From Zoogloea oleivorans (GTDB lineage: Bacteria > Pseudomonadota > Gammaproteobacteria > Burkholderiales > Rhodocyclaceae), in assembly GCA_030157785.1 (NCBI GenBank), contig JAOAUC010000003.1, positions 1 through 64,000 of the forward strand: DNA of 64,000 nucleotides, written 5' to 3'. Numbering within the stretch: the stretch's first letter is position 1; every line of letters starts with the position of its first letter. The notes under the pieces are model-generated. The model saw only the letters and a list, made by a program, of their open reading frames with translations. It made no database searches and was not told the origin of the DNA. Positions 7,996 through 18,850 of the stretch are shown in pieces. Made by a program: the position numbers and the translations under genes.

Positions 7996-9771
7996 ATGCA
8001 ATCCCTGACCACCTTTGCTGCCTTGTTGCTGGCTTCCGTACTGTTCGTCCCTCTCTTCAAAAGAGCCGGGCTGGGTACGGTGCTGGGCTATCTGGCCGTG
8101 GGCATGCTGATCGGGCCCTTTGGCGTCAAGCTGGTACGCGATCCGGACAACCTGCTTCACACCGCCGAACTCGGTGTGGTTCTGCTGCTTTTTGTGATTG
8201 GCCTGGAGCTCAAACCCTCGCGCCTGTGGGCTTTGCGTCGTCCGGTGTTCGGGCTCGGGGCCCTGCAACTGTTTGGTGTTGCAGCGGCCTTGGCGGGGGC
8301 CGGGCGTTACCTCCTGGGGCTGTCCCTGCCTGCAGCGAGCGTCGTCGGGATCATCCTGGCGCTGTCATCTACGGCTTTCGTATTGCCAACTCTTGCCGAG
8401 CGGCGCGAGCTGTCGACGCGCTACGGCCGTGAGGCTTTCGCCATCCTGTTGTTCCAGGATCTGTCGGTGATTCCGCTGCTGGCCCTGATTCCCCTGTTTG
8501 GTACTGGCAAGTCCACGGCGCTTACCCACCCGGCGGTCGGCCTCGGTCTGCTCCTGGTGGTGGCGGTAGTGGGCCGGCCGCTGCTGGACAACCTTTTCCG
8601 TTACGTGGCGCGGGTGAACAGCCGGGAGATGTTCACCGCCGCTGCACTGGTTACGGTGCTCGGGTTGGCGCTGATGATGCAGGCTGGCGGTCTGTCCATG
8701 TCGCTCGGCGCTTTTGTCGCGGGCGTCCTGCTGGCAGATTCGGAGTTCCGGCACGAGCTGGAGGCATCCATTGCACCCTTCCAGGGGCTTCTCCTCGGTC
8801 TCTTTTTCATGGCGGTGGGGATGTCCACCAACCTGGGGCTGCTGGTGCAGTTTCCGATGCAGATCCTCGGCCTCACCGCCGGCCTCATCCTTGTCAAAGT
8901 AGCGGTGCTTTACGTACTGCGCCGGCTGATGGGCGGCGCGGCGGGTGATGCGCGCATGCTCGCCCTGGCCTTGGCCCAGGGGGGGGAGTTCGCCTTCGTT
9001 CTGTTCGATGCGGCCCAGTCCTTCCGGGTGCTGGGTGAGGTGCAGGCCGACAAGCTGACCCTCGTGGTGGCCTTGTCCATGGCGGCCTCGCCGCTGTTGC
9101 TACTGATCGGTGACCGGCTTGCCCGGGCTGAAAGAAACAAGCTGCCGGTCCGGGCCTTCGATGATATGCCCGACGAATCGAGCGAAGTGGTGATCGCCGG
9201 CTTCGGGCGGGTCGGGCAGATCATCGGGCGCTTGCTGCTGGCGCGGGGCGTCAGCTTTACGGCGCTGGATGCGGACGCCGGCCAGGTGGATACGGTGCGG
9301 CGCTTCGGTTTGAAGGTGTTCTACGGGGATGCCGCGCACCTGGACCTGCTGCATGCCGCCCAGTTGAGTCAGGCCAAGGTTTTTGTGCTTGCCATCGATG
9401 ACGTGGAGGCATCCCTGCGTACCGCCGAGCTGGTGCGTAAGCATTTCCCCCATGTGCAGATCGTCGCCCGGGCGCGCAACCGCTTCCACGCCGGCCGGCT
9501 GATGGACCTGGGGATCGAACGGCAGATTCGCGAGACCCTGCCGTCGAGCCTGGAAATGGCCCGGTGGACGCTGGAGCTTCTCCACGAGCCGCCGGCCCTC
9601 GCCGAGCAGATGGTCAGCCGCTTTGCTCGCCACGATGCGGACGTGCTGGCCCGTCAGCAGGCGATCTCCCACGACGAGGGCAAGCTCATCCAGTCCTCGC
9701 TCGAGGCCCGGGAAGAGCTGGCGCAGATTCTTGAGGAAGCCCGCGTGGCGTTTGCGAGGAAGAAGGGCTGA
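7996..9771 (+). CDS. KefB/KefC-family cation:proton antiporter with RCK domain
   Basis: The 591-residue protein has an N-terminal Na+/H+ exchanger-type membrane domain of about twelve hydrophobic segments (residues 1-370; GLELKPSRLW and FAILLFQDLSVIP are typical of the KefC group). A cytoplasmic RCK_N/TrkA-N Rossmann domain follows, opening VVIAGFGRVGQIIGRLL near residue 400. Such proteins exchange K+ for H+ and are often ligand gated. The start MQSLTTFAAL at 7996 is preferred over an in-frame start at 7885 because it opens directly on the first membrane segment. The stop is one base from the convergent asparaginase stop. Confidence 0.88.
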   Translation: MQSLTTFAALLLASVLFVPLFKRAGLGTVLGYLAVGMLIGPFGVKLVRDPDNLLHTAELGVVLLLFVIGLELKPSRLWALRRPVFGLGALQLFGVAAALAGAGRYLLGLSLPAASVVGIILALSSTAFVLPTLAERRELSTRYGREAFAILLFQDLSVIPLLALIPLFGTGKSTALTHPAVGLGLLLVVAVVGRPLLDNLFRYVARVNSREMFTAAALVTVLGLALMMQAGGLSMSLGAFVAGVLLADSEFRHELEASIAPFQGLLLGLFFMAVGMSTNLGLLVQFPMQILGLTAGLILVKVAVLYVLRRLMGGAAGDARMLALALAQGGEFAFVLFDAAQSFRVLGEVQADKLTLVVALSMAASPLLLLIGDRLARAERNKLPVRAFDDMPDESSEVVIAGFGRVGQIIGRLLLARGVSFTALDADAGQVDTVRRFGLKVFYGDAAHLDLLHAAQLSQAKVFVLAIDDVEASLRTAELVRKHFPHVQIVARARNRFHAGRLMDLGIERQIRETLPSSLEMARWTLELLHEPPALAEQMVSRFARHDADVLARQQAISHDEGKLIQSSLEAREELAQILEEARVAFARKKG

Positions 9772-9772
9772 G

Positions 9773-10714
9773 TCAGAGCTCGGGCAGGTGGGCGTGTAGC
9801 GTGTCACCCGACCCGTTGCCTGCGAGGGCCAGCATCAGGGCGATGCGAGCCTTTGGCGGTGGCAGGTCGCCAGCGGTCAACCAGCCTTGAGCGTCGTCGT
9901 CTGCGTTGGCATTGTGGATTACCGGGCCGGCGCAGCGGCTGGCGCGCAGGATGGCGACACCGTCTTCTTTTGCCCGTCGCAAGGCCGGTAGCCAGGCAGC
10001 GGGGACGCTGCCGTGCCCGGTGAGGGCCAGTACCAGCCCGCGGGCCCCGGCCGCAACGCAGGCGTCGATCAGTTCAGCCGGGGCGCCTGCGTAGCCGGGC
10101 AGGATGTTCACCCGGGGCAGGGCAGAAACATCGACTTCGTGGAAGCGGCCATCGGGCCGTGCGTCGTGCCATGGTCGGGACGATTCGAAGGCCTCCAGCC
10201 CCGTGGTGCGCGCCTTGCCCAGCCAGCGTGCTGCGTGTGGCGTTTGATTCATCACCACCAGTACCCCTTTGTCCTGCGCTGTGTCGTCTGCTGCCAGACG
10301 CACGGCAGCGAGCAGGTTGGCAGGGCCGTCGGCCTGCGGGTGGTCGGCTGGGCGCATGGCGCCGGTGAGAACCACCGGCTTGCCGGCGGGCAGGCTCAGG
10401 TGCAGGAAATACGCGGTTTCCTCCATCGTGTCCGTGCCGTGGAGGATCACGAGGCCGTCGATGGCCGGATCTGCCAGGGAGCTACGCGCGCAAGTGAGAA
10501 TCAGCAGCCAGTCGGCCGGAGTGATGTCCTTGCTGTCCAGCGCGAGGATTTGCTCTGCCGAGATATCGGCCACTTCTGCCAGACCAGGCACGGCGGCGAT
10601 GAGGGTGTCCACCGAACGCACGCCGGCCGTGTAGCGAACGCCGCCACTGGCCGGGTCAGCCTCCCCGGCGATGGTGCCGCCAGTGGCGATAATGTGGATG
10701 CGGGAGTGCGCCAC
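9773..10714 (-). CDS. L-asparaginase (type I/II family)
   Basis: The 313-residue enzyme hydrolyses asparagine to aspartate and ammonia. It has the first catalytic threonine motif IATGGTIAG near the N-terminus and the second, HGTDTMEETAYF, near residue 95. No signal peptide is visible with the GTG start at 10714 (VAHSRIHII), so a cytoplasmic location is inferred. A longer in-frame opening merely runs through the upstream ATPase gene in another frame. It follows the glutamate/aspartate ABC transporter ATPase by 11 bases, so it is probably the last cistron of that operon. Confidence 0.88.
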   Translation of the reverse strand: MAHSRIHIIATGGTIAGEADPASGGVRYTAGVRSVDTLIAAVPGLAEVADISAEQILALDSKDITPADWLLILTCARSSLADPAIDGLVILHGTDTMEETAYFLHLSLPAGKPVVLTGAMRPADHPQADGPANLLAAVRLAADDTAQDKGVLVVMNQTPHAARWLGKARTTGLEAFESSRPWHDARPDGRFHEVDVSALPRVNILPGYAGAPAELIDACVAAGARGLVLALTGHGSVPAAWLPALRRAKEDGVAILRASRCAGPVIHNANADDDAQGWLTAGDLPPPKARIALMLALAGNGSGDTLHAHLPEL

Positions 10715-10725
10715 AGCCGGGTGTG

Positions 10726-11454
<729 letters not shown>

Positions 11455-11470
11455 GTCGGGCTCCTTGGGG

Positions 11471-12160
11471 TCAGTGCGCCACGTGGGCGTTGAGTTTCTT
11501 TTGGTAGCGGCGCACCAGTTGCGAGGCCGCAAAGCAGATGAAGAAGTAAACCGCGCCGGCAAACAGCAGCAATTCCACCAGCCGGCCATCCCGGTCGCCG
11601 ACCTTGTAGGCCGCGCCGAAGAAGTCGGCGAGGGCCGACATGTAGACCAGCGAGGTGTCCTGGAACAGCACGATGGCCTGGGTGAGCAGCAGCGGAACCA
11701 TGTTGCGGAAGGCCTGGGGCAACACCACCAGGCGCATCGCCTGCGCGTAGGTCATGCCCAGCGCCGAGGCGGCGGCCACCTGGCCCTTGGGCACGCTCTG
11801 GATGCCGGCGCGGATGATTTCCGAGTAATAGGCCGACTCGAACAGCGCGAAGCCGATCATCGCCGACGTAAGACGCACGTCGGTGTTGGGGTCGAGGTTG
11901 AAGAAGCTCCGCAGCAGCTGCGGCACGATCAGGAAGAACCACAGCAGCACCATCACCAGCGGAATGGAGCGGAACAGGTTCACGTAGCCGGCGGCAAACC
12001 ACGCCAGCGGCTTGACCGGTGCGAGCCGCATCATGGCCAGCAAGGTGCCCCACACGACGCCGAAGATGACGGCGCTGACGGTGATCTCCAGCGAGATCTT
12101 CATGCCCTCCCACAGGAAGGGCAGGGCGCCGGGGATGGAAGACCAGTCGAAGTCGTACAT
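11471..12160 (-). CDS. gltK: glutamate/aspartate ABC transporter permease (GltK-like)
   Basis: The 229-residue inner-membrane permease is of the HisM/GlnP type, with about five membrane segments and an EAA loop ([20 protein letters not shown]) that contacts the ATPase. It is the second of two permeases and starts 1 base after the GltJ stop, with a further 16-base gap to the ATPase gene. The length is normal for the family. Confidence 0.92.
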   Translation of the reverse strand: MYDFDWSSIPGALPFLWEGMKISLEITVSAVIFGVVWGTLLAMMRLAPVKPLAWFAAGYVNLFRSIPLVMVLLWFFLIVPQLLRSFFNLDPNTDVRLTSAMIGFALFESAYYSEIIRAGIQSVPKGQVAAASALGMTYAQAMRLVVLPQAFRNMVPLLLTQAIVLFQDTSLVYMSALADFFGAAYKVGDRDGRLVELLLFAGAVYFFICFAASQLVRRYQKKLNAHVAH

Positions 12161-12161
12161 C

Positions 12162-12902
12162 TCATTTACCTCCCAGGTAGCCCGGCACGCGGGTCTTGTT
12201 TTCGAGGTGGCGCATCAGCGTCATGACCACCACGTTGATGAGCACGTAAAGCAGGGTTACGGCGATGAAGGATTCGTAGGGCTGGGCGGTGTAATCCACC
12301 AGCTGGCGCCCCTGCGCGGCGAGTTCGAGCAGGCCGATGGTCGAGCACACGGCGGAGTTCTTGAAGATGTTGAGGAATTCGGAAGTGAGCGGCGGCACGA
12401 CCAGCCGGAAGGCCATCGGCAGGAGCACGTGGCGGTAGGTTTGCGGCAGCGTGAAGCCCAGCGCCAGGCCGGCGTTCTTCTGGCCGTGGGGGAGGGAGTT
12501 GATGCCGGCACGCACCTGCTCGCAGACCCGCGCACTGGTGAAGAAACCCAGGCACACCATGGCTGACAGGAACTGCTGGGTGAGCGGGTTAAGCTGCTGC
12601 TTGAAGGCGTCGCCGAGGCCGAAGGGTAGCAACTCGGGCAGCACGAAGTACCAGATGAACAATTGCACCAATAGTGGAATGTTGCGGAACACCTCCACGT
12701 AGGCAGCGGCCAGACCCGACAGCCACTTGTTGGGCACCGTGCGAAGCACGCCCATCAGGCTGCCCAGCGCCAGGGCCATGACCCAGGCGCACAGAGACAG
12801 GGTTATCGTGGTTTGCAGACCGGAGAGCATCCACCCGAAGTAGGTGGTTTCTCCGGTCGGCACCGGGCTGCTGAAGATGCTCCAGTTCCACTGGTAGCTC
12901 AT
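12162..12902 (-). CDS. gltJ: glutamate/aspartate ABC transporter permease (GltJ-like)
   Basis: The 246-residue permease opens [20 protein letters not shown], a GltJ-type amino terminus, and carries the EAA-type loop [20 protein letters not shown]. It forms the membrane channel with GltK. It lies 15 bases after the binding protein gene and 1 base before gltK, in a tight operon. Confidence 0.93.
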   Translation of the reverse strand: MSYQWNWSIFSSPVPTGETTYFGWMLSGLQTTITLSLCAWVMALALGSLMGVLRTVPNKWLSGLAAAYVEVFRNIPLLVQLFIWYFVLPELLPFGLGDAFKQQLNPLTQQFLSAMVCLGFFTSARVCEQVRAGINSLPHGQKNAGLALGFTLPQTYRHVLLPMAFRLVVPPLTSEFLNIFKNSAVCSTIGLLELAAQGRQLVDYTAQPYESFIAVTLLYVLINVVVMTLMRHLENKTRVPGYLGGK

Positions 12903-12917
12903 GCTGGCTGCTCTGGT

Positions 12918-13817
12918 TTATTCGAAGGGCTTGTCGTTGGGCGCCTTGTAGAGCTTGAGCATGGCGTCGGAGATGGGGAAGTTGAGGTTCAGGCCCTTGG
13001 GGGGAATGGGCTGGGTGAACCACTTCTTGTAGATGGCCTCGGCCTCGCCGGAGGTCATGGCCTTGGCCAGCGCCGCGTCGGCCACCTTCTTGAAGGCCGG
13101 ATCGTCCTTGCGCATCATGCAGCCGTAGGCCTCGAAGCTCTGGGGCGTGCCGACGATGGTCCATTCGGCGGGGCGCCGGGCCTTGGCCAGCTCGCCGTAG
13201 AGCAGGGCGTCGTCCATCATGAAGGCGACGGCGCGGCCGGTTTCGAGGGTGAGGAAGGCCTCGCCGTGATCCTTGGCGCTGATGATGTTCATGGCGAGCT
13301 TCTTGTCCTCGTTCATCTTGCGGATGAGGCGCTCGGAGGTGGTGCCGGCGGTGGTCACCACGTTCTTGCCGGCCAGATCGGGGAAATCCTTGATGCCGGA
13401 CTCCTTCTTGGTCATCAGGCGGGTGCCGATGATGAAGATGGTGTTGGAGAAGGCGACCTGGCGGCCCCGTTCGGCATTGTTGGTGGTGGAGCCGCACTCG
13501 ATGTCGACGGTGCCGTTCTGCACCAGCGGGATGCGGTTCTGCGAGGTGACGGGGGTGAGCTTGACGGCGAGGCTGGGCATCTTGAGCTCGGCCTTGACCG
13601 CGTCGACGACCTTGAGCATCAGCTCCTGGCTGTAGCCGACGACCTGCTGCTTGTCGTCGTAGTAGGAGAAGGGGATGGAGGATTCCCGGTGGCCGAGGGC
13701 GATGGCGCCGCTGTCCTTGATCTTCTTCAGGGTCGGCGACTCCTGGGCGAAGACGGGCTGGGCGAACAGGGCGGCCATCGCCAGGGCGATGAGGGCAGGC
13801 TTGCGGGTACAGGACAT
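12918..13817 (-). CDS. gltI: glutamate/aspartate periplasmic binding protein
   Basis: The 299-residue protein begins with a clear signal peptide (MSCTRKPALIALAMAALFAQ, cleavage after PVFA-Q) and continues as a family 3 solute-binding protein (SIPFSYYDDKQQVVGYSQEL; VDIECGSTTNNAERG). It captures acidic amino acids in the periplasm for GltJKL. The start at 13817 follows a GGAGGAATTGCCC ribosome-binding region; the longer in-frame option would put residues before the signal peptide. It is the first gene of the gltIJKL-asparaginase operon. Confidence 0.92.
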   Translation of the reverse strand: MSCTRKPALIALAMAALFAQPVFAQESPTLKKIKDSGAIALGHRESSIPFSYYDDKQQVVGYSQELMLKVVDAVKAELKMPSLAVKLTPVTSQNRIPLVQNGTVDIECGSTTNNAERGRQVAFSNTIFIIGTRLMTKKESGIKDFPDLAGKNVVTTAGTTSERLIRKMNEDKKLAMNIISAKDHGEAFLTLETGRAVAFMMDDALLYGELAKARRPAEWTIVGTPQSFEAYGCMMRKDDPAFKKVADAALAKAMTSGEAEAIYKKWFTQPIPPKGLNLNFPISDAMLKLYKAPNDKPFE

Positions 13818-13934
13818 GGGCAATTCCTCCAGAGTGGGACCGGGTCTTGGTTCGCCCTGCCGTCCACGATGCGGAGTCAGGCAGGGCACGCTTTTCAGCG
13901 CACTGTGGGGGATTGTAGCTGCACCCGGCCCTGA

Positions 13935-15755
13935 TCAGGTGTTTGTTACCCGGGCGTGGATGGCCTTCAGGTCGGCTTCGTCCAGGGTTTCGCGGGCCAG
14001 CAGGTCGCGGGCCGTTTCTTCGAGGATTTCCCGCCGCTCGCCAAGGATGGCCGAGCTGCGCGAGAAGGCGTGGGCGACGATCTGGCGCACGGCGCAGTCG
14101 ATCTCGCGGGCGGTCTCTTCGGAGTAGTTGCGCTCCTGCGGCGGGGCAGCGTTCTGGCCGAGGAAGTTGCTCTTGTCGCTGTCGTAAACGACGTTGCCGA
14201 GCTGCTCGTGCATGCCGAAGCGCATCACGATGGAACGGGCGATGGAGGTGACTTTCTGCAGGTCGTCGGCGGCGCCGGTGGACACTTCGCCGAACACCAG
14301 CAGTTCGGCGGCGCGGCCACCCAGCAGCACGGCCATCTTGTTTTCCAGCTCGGCGCGGGTCATCAGGAAGCGGTCTTCGGTAGGCCGCTGGATGGTGTAG
14401 CCGAGCGCGCCGACGCCCCGCGGGATGATGCTGATCTTGTGTACCGGATCTGTGCCGGGCAGGCCCATGGCGACCAGCGCGTGGCCCATCTCGTGGTATG
14501 CCACGACGGTGCGCTCGTGTTCGTTGAGGACGCGATTCTTCTTCTCGAGGCCGGCGATGATGCGCTCAACCGCGACGGTGAAGTCATTCACCGTCACCGA
14601 TTCGCCGTCGCGGCGGGTGGCCACCAGGGCGGCTTCGTTGCACAGGTTGGCCAGATCCGCGCCCGAGAAGCCCGGAGTGAGGGCGGCGACCTTCTCGGCG
14701 TCAGTGTCGGCGGAGAGGGTGATCTTCTTCATGTGCACCTCGAGAATCGCGATGCGGCCCTTCTTGTCGGGGCGGTCGACGAGCACCTGGCGGTCGAAGC
14801 GGCCGGCGCGCAGCAGGGCCGGGTCGAGCACTTCCGGCCGGTTGGTAGCGGCCAGCAGGACCAGGCCGGACGACGAATCGAAGCCGTCCAGCTCGACCAG
14901 CAACTGGTTGAGGGTCTGTTCCTTTTCGTCGTGCCCGCCCATGCCGCCGAAGGCGCCGCGGGCGCGGCCCACTGCGTCGAGTTCGTCGATGAAGATGATC
15001 GCCGGGGCCTTGGCGCGGGCCTGCTCGAAGAGGTCGCGGACGCGGGCCGCGCCCACGCCGACGAACATCTCGACGAACTCGGAGCCCGAAATCGAGAAGA
15101 AGGGCACCCCTGCCTCGCCGGCCACGGCCTTGGCGAGCAGCGTTTTGCCGGTGCCCGGCGGGCCAACCAGCAGCACACCCTTGGGCAGCCGTCCGCCGAG
15201 GCGGCCGGAAGTCTTCGGGTCCTTCAGGAAGGCGACCACCTCCTTCAGTTCATCCTTGGCCTCGTCCACGCCGGCCACATCGTCAAAGGTGATGCCGGTA
15301 TTGGCCTCGACGTAGACCTTGGCCTTGCTCTTGCCGATGTTCATGAAGCCGCCGCCCATGCCCTGCTTGCCGCCGAACTTCTTCATGGCGAAGAACCAGA
15401 TGCCGACGAAGATCACCGCCGGCAGCACCCAGCCGAGGAGGTCCTTGAGGAAGGTGTTTTCGACTACGCCGGTGAATTTGACGTCGTATTGGGACAGATC
15501 CTTGGCCAGGGACGGATCGACGCGGGTGGTCACGAACTTCTGGCGGCCGTCCTCAAGGGGCTTCTTGAGGCTCCCCTGGATGGTGTTGTCGGTGATGGAG
15601 ATCTCGCTGATCTCGCCGGCCTTCACCATGCGCTGGAACTCGCTGTAGGGCAGCGGTTCGACGGTGCGCATCTGCACCCACAGGTCATGCAGCGTGAAGA
15701 TCGCAAACAGCGCGAAGACGAGGTACCACAGGCTGAATTGCGTTTTCTTTTCCAT
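13935..15755 (-). CDS. ftsH: ATP-dependent zinc metalloprotease FtsH (probable paralogue)
   Basis: FtsH is a membrane-anchored hexameric protease that extracts and degrades membrane and regulatory proteins. The 606-residue product has two N-terminal membrane segments (about 8-25 and 108-125), an AAA+ module with GPPGTGKT near 197 and Walker [12 protein letters not shown], and the zinc site HEMGH near 418. All catalytic residues seem present. The primary ftsH of betaproteobacteria usually sits beside rlmE and folP; neither is here, so this may be a second copy. The gene stands alone, divergent from prsT. Confidence 0.92.
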   Translation of the reverse strand: MEKKTQFSLWYLVFALFAIFTLHDLWVQMRTVEPLPYSEFQRMVKAGEISEISITDNTIQGSLKKPLEDGRQKFVTTRVDPSLAKDLSQYDVKFTGVVENTFLKDLLGWVLPAVIFVGIWFFAMKKFGGKQGMGGGFMNIGKSKAKVYVEANTGITFDDVAGVDEAKDELKEVVAFLKDPKTSGRLGGRLPKGVLLVGPPGTGKTLLAKAVAGEAGVPFFSISGSEFVEMFVGVGAARVRDLFEQARAKAPAIIFIDELDAVGRARGAFGGMGGHDEKEQTLNQLLVELDGFDSSSGLVLLAATNRPEVLDPALLRAGRFDRQVLVDRPDKKGRIAILEVHMKKITLSADTDAEKVAALTPGFSGADLANLCNEAALVATRRDGESVTVNDFTVAVERIIAGLEKKNRVLNEHERTVVAYHEMGHALVAMGLPGTDPVHKISIIPRGVGALGYTIQRPTEDRFLMTRAELENKMAVLLGGRAAELLVFGEVSTGAADDLQKVTSIARSIVMRFGMHEQLGNVVYDSDKSNFLGQNAAPPQERNYSEETAREIDCAVRQIVAHAFSRSSAILGERREILEETARDLLARETLDEADLKAIHARVTNT

Positions 15756-15828
15756 GATCCCGGGAGTGAAAGGCTAGGGATACACCTATATGGGGCTGGA
15801 AGTGCCGTCTTCAAGCTGGAGACTGTTT

Positions 15829-15851
15829 GTGTCAAAGCGTGAAATTGACAC
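15829..15851. promoter_or_regulatory. inverted repeat between ftsH and prsT
   Basis: GTGTCAA (15829-15835) and TTGACAC (15845-15851) form perfect 7-bp arms separated by 9 bases, in the 200-base divergent region between ftsH (minus) and prsT (plus). The spacing suits a dimeric regulator. No regulator can be named and nothing else in this region is recognised with confidence. Confidence 0.4.
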
Positions 15852-15956
15852 GGGGTGCGTCCAGCTTAGGTGCGGTTTATGTCACGCGGGCCCATGGGTC
15901 TTGGCTCTATAACGAAAGACATAGAAACCCGCCCGTGACCGAGCCCGCCAACGCCC

Positions 15957-18791
15957 ATGTGGAACAAAACGCGCCCTGCCTCATCCCGCCCCGCAAGACG
16001 TGCCGCCCTCGGCGTGCTGCTGTGCGCGGCCCTGTCTGCACCGGGTGCTTACGCTGCCCGCGGTGGCGACGAGGCAACCCGGTTTTTCGAGGACGCCAAT
16101 GGCCGCTTCGTGCGCAACGATGTGGCCGGGGCGATCATCCAGGCGCGTAACGCCATCCAGAAGGATTCAGGCCTGCTGGCTGCCCACCTGCTCCTCGGCA
16201 AGGCCTTGCTGAAAGACGGTCAGGCGGCAGCCGCCGAGGCCGAGTTCGAAGTCGCCCAGCAACTCGGCGTCAGTCTCGCCGACATGGCTCAGCCCTACGG
16301 CATGGCCCTGATGATGTACGGCAACAGCGAGAAGCTGCTGGCGCGCATCAAACCCGACGGCCTGCCGCCCGCGGTGCGGGCCGAGGTGCTGGCCATGCGG
16401 GCCACCGCCCACGCTGACCAGGGCGACATGCCGGCGGCCTTTCGCGCGGTGGAGGCCGGGCGGGAAGCCGATCCGAAAGGTCTTGCCCCGCTGCGCGCCG
16501 AGATCGACCTGTCCTTGCGCACCCGTGACAGCGTGCGGGCCGGCCAGGCGTTGGCCGTGGCGCTCGGCCTGGCGCCCGCTGATCCGCAGTTCCTGCACCT
16601 GAAGGGCGCCATGCTGCAATCCGGCGGTGACGCCGCGGGGGCCATGAGCTATTTCGCCAAGGCCCTGCAGGCCGACCCGCGTCTGGTGGATGCGATGATT
16701 GCCCGGGCGTCGCTGCTCATCGATCTGAAGCGCCCGGAAGAGGCTATGCCCGACCTGGTGCGGGCGGCTTCCCTGACCCAGCGCGAACCCCGCGTGGCCT
16801 ACCTGAAGAGTCTGGTCTTCGCCGCTCGCGGCGATACCAAGGCATCGCGTGCCGAGCTGGAGGCGGTGACCCGCCTGGTGGACGAATTGCCGGAGAGCTT
16901 CATTGCCCACCAGCCACCGCTGCTGATGCTCGGCGGTCTGGCCAGCTACGCCACCGGCCGTGCCGAACGGGCCCGCTCGCTGCTCGAACTGTACGTGCTG
17001 CGCATGCCGCGGGATCCGGCTGGCCGCAAGTTGCTGGCCAACATCTACCTGGCGAGCGGCGACACGGCCCGCGTGGCCGACCTGCTCGACCCACTGCTCC
17101 GCGCCGGCGACGCCGATCCGCAGGTGCTCACCACCCTGGCCGCGCTGAAGATGCAGCAGAACCGTTTCCGCGAAGCTGCCGAGGCGCTCGACGCGGCGGC
17201 CCGTGCTACCGGCGGCAATCCGGGTATCACCGCCCAGATGGGTTTTGCCCACATTGCCAACCAGCAGGGCGACCTGGGTCTGGCCGCCCTGCGCCGGGCC
17301 TTCGACAAGGAGCCCGGCCAGCTCAATGTGGCCTCCGCACTGGCAACCCTGTACTTGCGACGCGGTGACACCCGCAATGCCCAGCAGGTGGCCGACGCGC
17401 TGGTGCGTCGCCTGCCCGGCGAGGCGCTCGCCCACAACCTGCTCGGCGCCGTGAAGGCTGCCAGTCGGCAGCCGGCCGAAGCCCGCGCCGCCTACACCCG
17501 GGCCGTCGCCCTGAATGCTGCGCTGGCGCCGGCCCAGCTCAACCTGGCCCGCCTCGATGCCGCTGAAGGCCAACTGGATGCCGCCCGCCAGCGCCTTGCC
17601 GCGCTGCTCAAGCAAAGCCCGCGCAATGTGCAGGCCCTGACCGAACTGGCGCGGGTGGAGATCCGCGCCGGGCGCCCCGCCGAGGCCCTGCCGCTGCTTG
17701 AGAAGGCGCGTGCCCTGGCGCCCGCTGACATGCCCGCGGGTCTCGAACTGCTGGCCCTGCAGCAAAAGCTCAACAAGCCCGCCGCGGCCCTCGCGCTGGC
17801 CAAACAGCTGGTGCTGGCCCGCCCGGAAGATCCGGCCGTGCTCGAGGCCCTCGGGCGTGCCCATCTGATCGTCGGCGAGCCGTCCGGCGCCCGTGCGGCC
17901 TTTGCCACGCTGGCCCGTCTGGCGGGCGCCGATGCGGAGCGTCTGCTCGCCATCGGCGCGCTGCAACTGGCTGCTGGTGCCGCCAACGACGCGGGCGTGA
18001 GTGCCGAGAAAGCCCTGGCTGCCAAGCCTGGTCTTGTGCCGGCGCTGATCCTGCAGGTGGATGCGGAAGTCCTCGCCGGCAATCTGCCGCGCGCCGAAAA
18101 CCTGCAGCGTGCCCTTGCCGGGCGCACCGGTAATGGTGCCGAGGCCCTGCGCCTGGCAGGTGATATTGCGCTGGCCCGGCAACAGCCCCGCGACGCGGCC
18201 CGTCACTACCGGGCCGCCTTTGACAAGGCGCCTTCATCCCGGCTGGCCTTGCTCGGTTTCAATGCCGCCTTCCGCGCCGGCGACGGGGACAGGGGCGTGG
18301 CCCTGCTGGAAGGCTGGCTGCGTACCAACCCGAACGATCTGCTCGCGCTGGGCGCGCTGGCCGAAGGGCAGCTGCGCCTGGGCCGTCTGCCGGCGGCGCG
18401 TAGCGCCTACGAGACCTTGCTGGCCCGCGATCCGCAAAACGGGGCTGCGGCCAACAATCTAGCCCAGGTGCTCCTGCGCCAGAACGACAGCGGTGCCCTC
18501 GCCATGGCCGAACGGGCCGCCCGTCTGGCCCCGGAGGATGCCAACGCCCTCGATACCCTGGGCTGGACGCGGGCCCGCAACGGCTCTCTGGAGGTCGGCC
18601 TCAAGACTTTGCGCGAGGCCCGTCTGCGGGCGCCCGATTCGCGGGACATCCGCTTTCATCTGGCGTGGGTGCTCAGCCGCAGCGGCAAGAAGGACGAAGC
18701 CCGCAGCGAGCTGGCCGGAGCCCTCAAGGGCGCGGGTGAGTTCGAGAGCGAAGCCGAAGCGCGGGAGCTGCACCGGGAGCTCGGCGTATGA
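15957..18791 (+). CDS. prsT: PEP-CTERM system TPR-repeat protein PrsT
   Basis: The 944-residue protein has a signal peptide (hydrophobic stretch ALGVLLCAALSAPGAYA, residues 18-34) followed by tetratricopeptide-like repeats over nearly the whole length; segments such as AHLLLGKALLKDG and AAANNLAQVLLRQND recur every 34 residues or so. Its length and layout match PrsT, a protein of PEP-CTERM/exosortase exopolysaccharide systems. Its exact role is unknown; TPRs suggest a protein-binding scaffold in the periplasm. No lipobox cysteine is seen at the cleavage site, unlike many PrsT members. The gene is followed after 59 bases by a PEP-CTERM substrate. Confidence 0.75.
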   Translation: MWNKTRPASSRPARRAALGVLLCAALSAPGAYAARGGDEATRFFEDANGRFVRNDVAGAIIQARNAIQKDSGLLAAHLLLGKALLKDGQAAAAEAEFEVAQQLGVSLADMAQPYGMALMMYGNSEKLLARIKPDGLPPAVRAEVLAMRATAHADQGDMPAAFRAVEAGREADPKGLAPLRAEIDLSLRTRDSVRAGQALAVALGLAPADPQFLHLKGAMLQSGGDAAGAMSYFAKALQADPRLVDAMIARASLLIDLKRPEEAMPDLVRAASLTQREPRVAYLKSLVFAARGDTKASRAELEAVTRLVDELPESFIAHQPPLLMLGGLASYATGRAERARSLLELYVLRMPRDPAGRKLLANIYLASGDTARVADLLDPLLRAGDADPQVLTTLAALKMQQNRFREAAEALDAAARATGGNPGITAQMGFAHIANQQGDLGLAALRRAFDKEPGQLNVASALATLYLRRGDTRNAQQVADALVRRLPGEALAHNLLGAVKAASRQPAEARAAYTRAVALNAALAPAQLNLARLDAAEGQLDAARQRLAALLKQSPRNVQALTELARVEIRAGRPAEALPLLEKARALAPADMPAGLELLALQQKLNKPAAALALAKQLVLARPEDPAVLEALGRAHLIVGEPSGARAAFATLARLAGADAERLLAIGALQLAAGAANDAGVSAEKALAAKPGLVPALILQVDAEVLAGNLPRAENLQRALAGRTGNGAEALRLAGDIALARQQPRDAARHYRAAFDKAPSSRLALLGFNAAFRAGDGDRGVALLEGWLRTNPNDLLALGALAEGQLRLGRLPAARSAYETLLARDPQNGAAANNLAQVLLRQNDSGALAMAERAARLAPEDANALDTLGWTRARNGSLEVGLKTLREARLRAPDSRDIRFHLAWVLSRSGKKDEARSELAGALKGAGEFESEAEARELHRELGV

Positions 18792-18850
18792 GCAGCGACG
18801 CACGGCCCGGATTCAAAGACATCAACGAACAAACAAGGCAGGACCCCAAA

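Noticed and set aside
7672-8268. A 198-codon minus-strand gene overlapping the antiporter start
   Set aside because: It is Arg/His/Gln-rich, antisense to the antiporter's first membrane segments and in a different frame from the decayed fragment at 7469-7796.
15791-15806. A possible sigma-54 promoter before prsT (GG-N10-GC spacing)
   Set aside because: Only the doublets match; the rest (GGGGCTGGAAGTGCC) departs from TGGCAC-N5-TTGC, and such spacing occurs by chance in GC-rich DNA.
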